Assembly (NCBI GenBank): GCA_027484145.1
Contig: JAIXUH010000002.1
Coordinates: 620,001-684,000, forward strand
DNA from: Rhodobacter sp.
GTDB lineage: Bacteria; Pseudomonadota; Alphaproteobacteria; Rhodobacterales; Rhodobacteraceae
DNA: 64,000 nucleotides
Direction: 5' to 3'
Part shown: positions 59,670-64,000 of the stretch, in pieces
Numbering within the stretch: the stretch's first letter is position 1
Layout of the letters: each line of letters begins with the position of its first letter
Notes under the pieces: model-generated
Database searches by the model: none
The model's input: the letters and a program-made list of their open reading frames with translations, nothing else
What the model was told of the DNA's origin: nothing
Made by a program: the position numbers and the translations under genes

Positions 59670-60212
59670 ATGACACAGGTCCGCCGCGTCACCCGTCTTT
59701 CCGGCACCTCGCGCACCAGCCGTCCGGATGGCATCACACGCTCCGTCGCGCGTGATGTCGAAGTTGCCCGCACTGCGGTTGTAACACCCTTGTTCCCGAC
59801 CCATGCCCCGGCCCGCCCGAAGGGCCTGTCACCGGTCGAGGCCGCGCAGGTCACCAACATCTTCGCCGACCTTGATGACGATGCCACCCGCCCCGCTGCA
59901 AGCCCGCTGGCCCGTGCCCGTGCGCGTATGGCCGCCCGCCTGCCGGGCGCTGACGTGCCGGTGATCACCAACATCTTCGTCGAAGACTGCCCCGATGTGT
60001 CGGACGAGATGATGACCGAGGTCGAGGCAAAGCTGCGCCGTCACCCGCGCAAGCTGACCCGCGCCCGCGCTGAGTTGCGCGCCGCCCATGCCGAACGTCT
60101 GGAGCAGTCGCGCACCCTGGCCAACATCGGCCCGCGTGAGGCTGGCCGCATCGCCGCTGGCATGATGATGGCGCTGGCCATGCTGCACCTTGTGCCGATG
60201 CCGCACGCCTAA
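59670..60212 (+). CDS. Unrecognised protein, 180 aa, with repeated TNIF motif
   Basis: A 180-residue protein I cannot place in a family. The N-terminal 50 residues are basic and Ser/Thr-rich (MTQVRRVTRLSGTSRTSRP). Two similar blocks follow, QVTNIFADLDDDA (near 62) and PVITNIFVEDCPDV (near 100), suggesting an internal duplication with acidic loops. A basic helical stretch (KLRRHPRKLTRARAELRAAH) and a hydrophobic Met/Ala-rich C-terminal helix (GRIAAGMMMALAMLHL) come last. The ATG at 59670 follows AAAGGA. It is convergent with the N-demethylase-like gene and has a long upstream region. Confidence 0.72.
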   Translation: MTQVRRVTRLSGTSRTSRPDGITRSVARDVEVARTAVVTPLFPTHAPARPKGLSPVEAAQVTNIFADLDDDATRPAASPLARARARMAARLPGADVPVITNIFVEDCPDVSDEMMTEVEAKLRRHPRKLTRARAELRAAHAERLEQSRTLANIGPREAGRIAAGMMMALAMLHLVPMPHA

Positions 60213-60230
60213 GACTTGTCCCACCGGGCC

Positions 60231-61022
60231 CTATGCGGCGCGGTGGATCGGAAACGCGATCAACGCCTCGGCTTGTTCCGCCGTCAGATCGCAGCGTCGC
60301 ACCACATAGGTGTGAATGGAAAACAGCACGGCCCGGCTGACGGGCAGGCGGATAAGGCACTGCCGCTCGGACCGGATAAACGGCATGTCATCCTGCGCCA
60401 CCATGTCTTTCGGCGCATTTTCCGGCAAAGGGTTGAACAACGGCGCACGCGAATGGTGCGCATTGGCCCGCCACAGGGGCGCATCAGGGCGCACCGCATC
60501 CATCAACCGCTGCACGCGTTTGCCCACATCATCGGTGTATTTCTCGACCGGCGCGTGAATCCTCAGCATCGGGCGACCCAGTTTCTCCGCCAGCCGCCAC
60601 CCGGCCGGAAAGCACAGCACTGCCGCCGACAGCAGGTGTTCGCCCTGCCCGTCTTCCTGCATCAGGCACAGGTCCTCTTGCACCAGACGGCCCAGCGTGC
60701 GCAGCGGGTTCGATCTGTCCAGCCCGACCACCTGACCATCCGGTCGACGCACCTGCGCGCCATCGTGGTCAAAATCATCGGGCAGCCGTGTCAGAACGAA
60801 ATCATAAAGCTCCTCTACCGCCGCTGCGGCCATCGGCGTCACGCCCACCACATCTGCAGGTCGTGTGGCCAGCAAATGGTCGCGCAGCGCCATCTGAGCG
60901 GCGTAAGCCTCGTCCACCCGCAACCAATCGGCCATGTCCAGCGGCAATATCCCCGGCAAACGCCGGGTGCGCGGGTCGGCCCAAGGGGCAAAGGGCAGGT
61001 GTTGTTGCAAGATCGTGTCCAT
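60231..61022 (-). CDS. Heme-dependent oxidative N-demethylase-like protein (DUF3445)
   Basis: A 263-residue protein of the DUF3445/HODM-like family. N-terminus PFAPWADPRTRRLPG is diagnostic; the central part has VQEDLCLMQEDGQGEH and LCFPAGWRLAEKLGRP; the C-terminal part includes RLPVSRAVLFSIHTYV. In fungi related proteins oxidatively remove N-methyl groups using heme. The bacterial substrate is not established. It is divergent from dddP (160 bp), so one regulator could serve both, but the link is inference. Confidence 0.8.
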   Translation of the reverse strand: MDTILQQHLPFAPWADPRTRRLPGILPLDMADWLRVDEAYAAQMALRDHLLATRPADVVGVTPMAAAAVEELYDFVLTRLPDDFDHDGAQVRRPDGQVVGLDRSNPLRTLGRLVQEDLCLMQEDGQGEHLLSAAVLCFPAGWRLAEKLGRPMLRIHAPVEKYTDDVGKRVQRLMDAVRPDAPLWRANAHHSRAPLFNPLPENAPKDMVAQDDMPFIRSERQCLIRLPVSRAVLFSIHTYVVRRCDLTAEQAEALIAFPIHRAA

Positions 61023-61182
61023 GCCCCTTGTCTAGCGCAATCCTCGCCGGGCAGGCCAGAGGTGGCCGCAGTCGCCCTTCGCAAATGTTGCGGCCCCAGC
61101 AAAGCGACGCGTGGCCTGTCGCGAACCGACAAGCACCACCGCGTCTTTGCCACACATCCTTGACCATCAGCCGGAGGGTCCC

Positions 61183-62523
61183 ATGAACCAGCACTACGCC
61201 GATCGCCGCAAGATAGACCCTGCCCGCGGGGCAACGCTGGCTGATGGCACGCCAAACGACAATGACCGTGTCGAAATCGGGCCCACGCAACTTGCCTTTG
61301 GCGAATGGGCGGCGGCGGGTCTGGAATTGCCGAACCTTGAGCGGATGCGCCACCATCGCTGGCACGCGCTGACGCAGGCGCTTGTGGCACAGGATATCGG
61401 TGGCCTGCTGATGTTTGACCCGCTGAACATCCGCTATGCGACAGACACCACCAACATGCAGCTTTGGAACAGCCACAACCCGTTCCGCGCCTGCCTTTTG
61501 TGCGCTGATGGCCACATGGTGATGTGGGAATACAAGAACAGCCCCTTTCTTGTGACCTTCAACCCACTGGTGAAGGAACTGCGCAGCGGGGCGTCGTTCT
61601 TCTACAACGTCTGCGGCGATGCCACGGCCAGCGATGCCCGCGCCTTTGCCGCGCAGGTGGATGAGGTGATGCGCGCCCATGCCGGCACCAACCGCCGCAT
61701 CGCGGTGGACAAGATCATGGTGCATGGCCTGCGCGCACTGGAACGTGCGGGGTTTGAGGTGATGGAAGGCGAGGTTGTGACCGAACGCACCCGCGCCATC
61801 AAAGGGCCGGACGAGATTTTGGCAATGAAGGCCGCGCATCGGGCCTGTGAGGCCGCGATTGCCGAGATGGAGAGCTTCACCCGCGAAAACGTGCCGCGTG
61901 GTGGCGTCAGCGAAGATGATATCTGGGCCGAGTTGCACAAGGGCAATATCCGCCGCGGGGGCGAGTGGATCGAGACCCGGCTTCTGGCATCAGGCCCGCG
62001 CACCAACCCGTGGTTTCAGGAATGCGGCCCGCGCCTTGTGCAGAACAACGAAATCGTCGCCTTCGACACCGATCTGATCGGCTGCTATGGCATCTGTATC
62101 GACATCAGCCGCACATGGTGGGTGGGCGATGCCCGGCCCACCAATGCGATGGTCAGCGCGATGCATCACGCAAAGGATCATATCGCAACCAACATGGAGA
62201 TGCTGAAACCCGGCGTATCCATTCGGGAACTGACACACGGAGGCCACCAGTTGGCCCCCGAATACTGGGCGCAAAAGTATTCGTGCAAGATGCATGGCGT
62301 GGGCCTGTGCGACGAATGGCCCTTTGTGCCCTATGCGGATGGCTGGGTCGAAGGGGCCTTTGACGTAGAACTGCAGCCCGGCATGGTGCTCTGTGTCGAG
62401 GCGCTGGTGTCGCCCGAGGGCGGCGATTTCTCGATCAAGCTGGAAGATCAGGTCCTGATCACCGAGACGGGCTTCGAGAACCTGACCTGCTATCCCTTCG
62501 ACGCCCGGCTTCTGGGCGGGTGA
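61183..62523 (+). CDS. dddP: Dimethylsulfoniopropionate lyase DddP
   Basis: A 446-residue M24-type metalloenzyme that cleaves DMSP to dimethyl sulfide and acrylate. All six ligands reported for the roseobacter enzyme occur at the same numbers: D295, D297, D307, H371, E406 and E421. The length equals that of the Roseovarius enzyme, and the N-terminus MNQHYADRRKIDPARGATL is DddP-specific, which separates it from Xaa-Pro peptidases and creatinases. The ATG at 61183 follows GGAGGG. It suggests a marine or DMSP-exposed habitat. No acuI-like acrylate gene is visible nearby. A perfect palindrome begins 8 nt after its stop. Confidence 0.96.
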   Translation: MNQHYADRRKIDPARGATLADGTPNDNDRVEIGPTQLAFGEWAAAGLELPNLERMRHHRWHALTQALVAQDIGGLLMFDPLNIRYATDTTNMQLWNSHNPFRACLLCADGHMVMWEYKNSPFLVTFNPLVKELRSGASFFYNVCGDATASDARAFAAQVDEVMRAHAGTNRRIAVDKIMVHGLRALERAGFEVMEGEVVTERTRAIKGPDEILAMKAAHRACEAAIAEMESFTRENVPRGGVSEDDIWAELHKGNIRRGGEWIETRLLASGPRTNPWFQECGPRLVQNNEIVAFDTDLIGCYGICIDISRTWWVGDARPTNAMVSAMHHAKDHIATNMEMLKPGVSIRELTHGGHQLAPEYWAQKYSCKMHGVGLCDEWPFVPYADGWVEGAFDVELQPGMVLCVEALVSPEGGDFSIKLEDQVLITETGFENLTCYPFDARLLGG

Positions 62524-62530
62524 AGGGGAG

Positions 62531-62548
62531 TTGTCCGAGCTCGGACAA
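62531..62548. promoter_or_regulatory. Perfect 18-bp palindrome directly after dddP
   Basis: TTGTCCGAGCTCGGACAA is a perfect inverted repeat without spacer. It is 7 bp after dddP and marks where the sequence turns less GC-rich with unrecognised genes. Size and symmetry fit a dimeric repressor operator or the end of an element; function unknown. Confidence 0.6.
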
Positions 62549-62599
62549 AGTTACCGGGACAGGAATTTCAATGGGTTACGGGCGAGACTTTACGATTTG

Positions 62600-62803
62600 T
62601 TAAGGGTTTGCTGATGATTGCTTTTCTTGCTTCTTCATTTTCCGCTCCATTAATCTCTTGACGGCGAACCGCGCTACTGACGCCAGTCCGAATACGCCCG
62701 CAAGCAAGAAACCCAGTCCATGCACAAGCTGAGTTGAGAGGAAAATGGAGACCAACGCAGCAACAAAGCCAATCAACAGAAATATCGCCTCGTTCCTTTT
62801 CAT
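62600..62803 (-). CDS. Small two-helix membrane protein, 67 aa
   Basis: A 67-residue protein with two hydrophobic helices (about 6-24, AIFLLIGFVAALVSIFLST, and 28-46, GLGFLLAGVFGLASVA) followed by a basic tail rich in Lys and Arg (RLMERKMKKQEKQ). The ATG at 62803 follows AAGGAAGG. I do not recognise a family. The basic tail on a two-helix hairpin is common in small membrane proteins of plasmids and phages, but nothing here decides. It lies in the lower-GC tail after the palindrome. Confidence 0.65.
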   Translation of the reverse strand: MKRNEAIFLLIGFVAALVSIFLSTQLVHGLGFLLAGVFGLASVARFAVKRLMERKMKKQEKQSSANP

Positions 62804-62995
62804 TGCCTTCCTTCGACAGCAAAAGGGTTATGCATCATCTGGCCAAAGCTAATCTGGGTACTTTGGGTTTGCAATGGCCTCTCCCAGCACTGTGTCCACA
62901 ATGACAACGCATGGCCTCCCAAGTCACCGTGCTCCTGCGAAAAGGTCGGTAAGGGAGGAGAATAATCCGAAAGGCGATGTTATACTTCGCGTACC

Positions 62996-63220
62996 CTAGG
63001 CTGCAATTATGTCTGCTAGGGCAATCGCTGCCTCGTAAGAAGTCGCCTTCCCAAATATGGTAATCCCGTTCCTGTCGGGTAGATCGGAAGTCTCAAAGAC
63101 GAAGTAACCCTCGTAACCCAAGTGCGCGGCCCCACAATCTTCGATTGTGTGACGAGCCAGACTTGCGATATGCAGGCTGCGTCCGTTCCCGATTGCTTTC
63201 GTCGCGAGGAAGTCATCCAT
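62996..63220 (-). CDS. Unrecognised protein, 74 aa, start codon overlapping a divergent gene
   Basis: A 74-residue soluble protein, from the ATG at 63220, with a mixed alpha/beta pattern (DFLATKAIGNGRSLHIASL, GYEGYFVFETSD, GITIFGKATSYEAAIALADI). It has one Cys and no membrane segment. GGAGGG lies 7 nt upstream, but inside the coding sequence of the divergent gene. The two start codons overlap by 2 bp (CATG at 63218-63221). I do not recognise a family. Confidence 0.6.
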   Translation of the reverse strand: MDDFLATKAIGNGRSLHIASLARHTIEDCGAAHLGYEGYFVFETSDLPDRNGITIFGKATSYEAAIALADIIAA

Positions 63221-63905
63221 GCCTAACCCTCCCAGAATTTCAGCAAATGACCTTGCCCTGTTTATGGTCTCGTCCACCACCGCCCAGTTGGGGATCGTGA
63301 AGCGGGCAAAGACCCCGATCATCCCGCCCATCATCCGTTACAAGGACGCTCGACCAGCGATCACGGGCTATCTTACCGATCCAGCCAAGAAGTTGAATCC
63401 CCTAGTCACTGCCGAACAAATGTTCCAGCAAAGGGTGGCCGATATGTCGGAAAGCACCCTTCGTCGCGACGATGCCGCAAAGTCCATCGAAGTGCTGCAC
63501 GCGATCCAAGGCATGCAGAACCAGCTTTCCATCTACAACTTCGTCCAATCCCCAGCCAAACAGGGGAAACTGGTCGTAGCCGGGGTCGAGGTTTCTGTCT
63601 ATGCGGACATGCTCGTGTACAGCAAAGAAAACATCGGTGCTGCTCTTCTTCGAATGACGCAGGACGACGCTTCAACAGAAGCCGCGATTGAAAAGCGCAA
63701 GCAGATGGGGCTGTACGTCGCCACAATGGTCAGGCTGCACGTTGACCAGAACATTACAACCGACCGAAAGCCTGCGAACAAGCTCTGCATGTCCATCGAC
63801 GTTCAACATGGGGAAATATTTGTTGCGCCGAATTCAAATACACGGCGCGTGAACGACCTCACCGCTGCGTGTCAGATGATCGCCGCCCTGTGGCCGGGGG
63901 CGTAG
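63219..63905 (+). CDS. Unrecognised protein, 228 aa, divergent overlap with small gene
   Basis: A 228-residue protein I cannot assign. It has a basic, Pro-rich first part (KRAKTPIIPPIIRYKDARP), a helical centre (TAEQMFQQRVADMSESTLRR, DDAAKSIEVLHAIQGMQNQL), then a beta-rich part with GKLVVAGVEVSVYADMLV and IDVQHGEIFVAPNSNTRR. No signal peptide or membrane segment. The ATG at 63219 follows GAGGAAG; an alternative ATG at 63264 would avoid the overlap. It converges with a partial minus-strand frame at its 3' end. Confidence 0.65.
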   Translation: MPNPPRISANDLALFMVSSTTAQLGIVKRAKTPIIPPIIRYKDARPAITGYLTDPAKKLNPLVTAEQMFQQRVADMSESTLRRDDAAKSIEVLHAIQGMQNQLSIYNFVQSPAKQGKLVVAGVEVSVYADMLVYSKENIGAALLRMTQDDASTEAAIEKRKQMGLYVATMVRLHVDQNITTDRKPANKLCMSIDVQHGEIFVAPNSNTRRVNDLTAACQMIAALWPGA

Positions 63906-64000
63906 CGTCCGGCTTCTTGGTCAAGTCCAGCTTGCCCATGACCCGGTCAAGCGATTCGGCGTCATCACCCGCCAAACCGAGATCAGACGCAAGCTTTCTG
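63859..64000 (-). CDS. C-terminal fragment of a possible minus-strand gene, cut by window edge
   Basis: An open minus-strand frame enters from the right edge and stops at 63859. The 46 visible residues are RKLASDLGLAGDDAESLDRV followed by a Lys/Asp- then Pro/Thr-rich end. It overlaps the 3' end of the 228-residue gene by 47 bp. Too little is visible to identify it. Confidence 0.4.
   Translation of the reverse strand, partial: RKLASDLGLAGDDAESLDRVMGKLDLTKKPDATPPATGRRSSDTQR

Overview
The window is a gene-dense, high-GC stretch of an alphaproteobacterial chromosome, almost certainly from the family Rhodobacteraceae (order Rhodobacterales). The evidence is a CtrA response regulator beside its small inhibitor SciP (DUF1153), LpxI in place of LpxH, an Atm1-type exporter, a roseobacter-type DMSP lyase DddP with all six metal ligands at the family's numbering, a Hint-domain protein, and G+C-rich intergenic repeats. 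No rRNA, CRISPR array, prophage or intact insertion sequence was seen. One tRNA gene (Leu, anticodon UAG) is present.

Layout. 1-1930: copper efflux ATPase (partial) and a copper chaperone, divergent, each behind a CueR-type promoter. 2100-10700: a small Gln-rich protein, a TfoX-domain protein, ndk, der, a BamB-like lipoprotein with its TPR-like membrane partner, an Atm1 exporter and a LysM protein. 10800-15520: LOG-family protein, phosphoesterase, sodB, hisI, an IscU-like scaffold, a soluble chemoreceptor and a 36-residue membrane protein. 15620-22240: recG-ligA, ctrA-sciP and mnmA. 22237-34564: one long minus-strand envelope cluster, pyrH-frr-uppS-cdsA-dxr-rseP-(45-residue protein)-bamA-skp-fabZ-lpxA-lpxI-lpxB, mostly with 1-4 bp overlaps. 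34733-42986: miaA, an AraC regulator and a peptide-type ABC importer. 43059-47394: lytic transglycosylase, a membrane-anchored LuxR-type regulator, ssb, acpP, fabG and fabD. 47566-53219: a cytochrome b561-YceI fusion with a convergent YceI gene, rpsF-rpsR-rplI behind a structured leader, a DMT transporter and a MESH1-like alarmone hydrolase. 53414-59182: tig, tRNA-Leu, Hint protein, nnr and glnB-glnA. 59670-62523: an uncharacterised gene, a DUF3445 heme N-demethylase-like gene and dddP. 62524-64000: an apparently less GC-rich tail of unrecognised small genes that begins with a perfect 18-bp palindrome.

How the genes work together. Most of the window is core physiology: outer-membrane assembly (BamA, BamB, Skp, LpxA/I/B), isoprenoid and phospholipid precursors (Dxr, UppS, CdsA), fatty-acid synthesis (AcpP, FabD, FabG, FabZ), DNA repair and replication (RecG, LigA, Ssb), translation (S6, S18, L9, RRF, MnmA, MiaA) and nitrogen assimilation (PII, GlnA). 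Regulatory points visible in the DNA are the two CueR-type promoters, a CtrA-like box between sciP and ctrA, a candidate S6:S18 leader and several hairpin terminators. The most adaptive genes are dddP and its neighbours. The least explained part is the right-hand end, where two unrecognised genes diverge from overlapping start codons.
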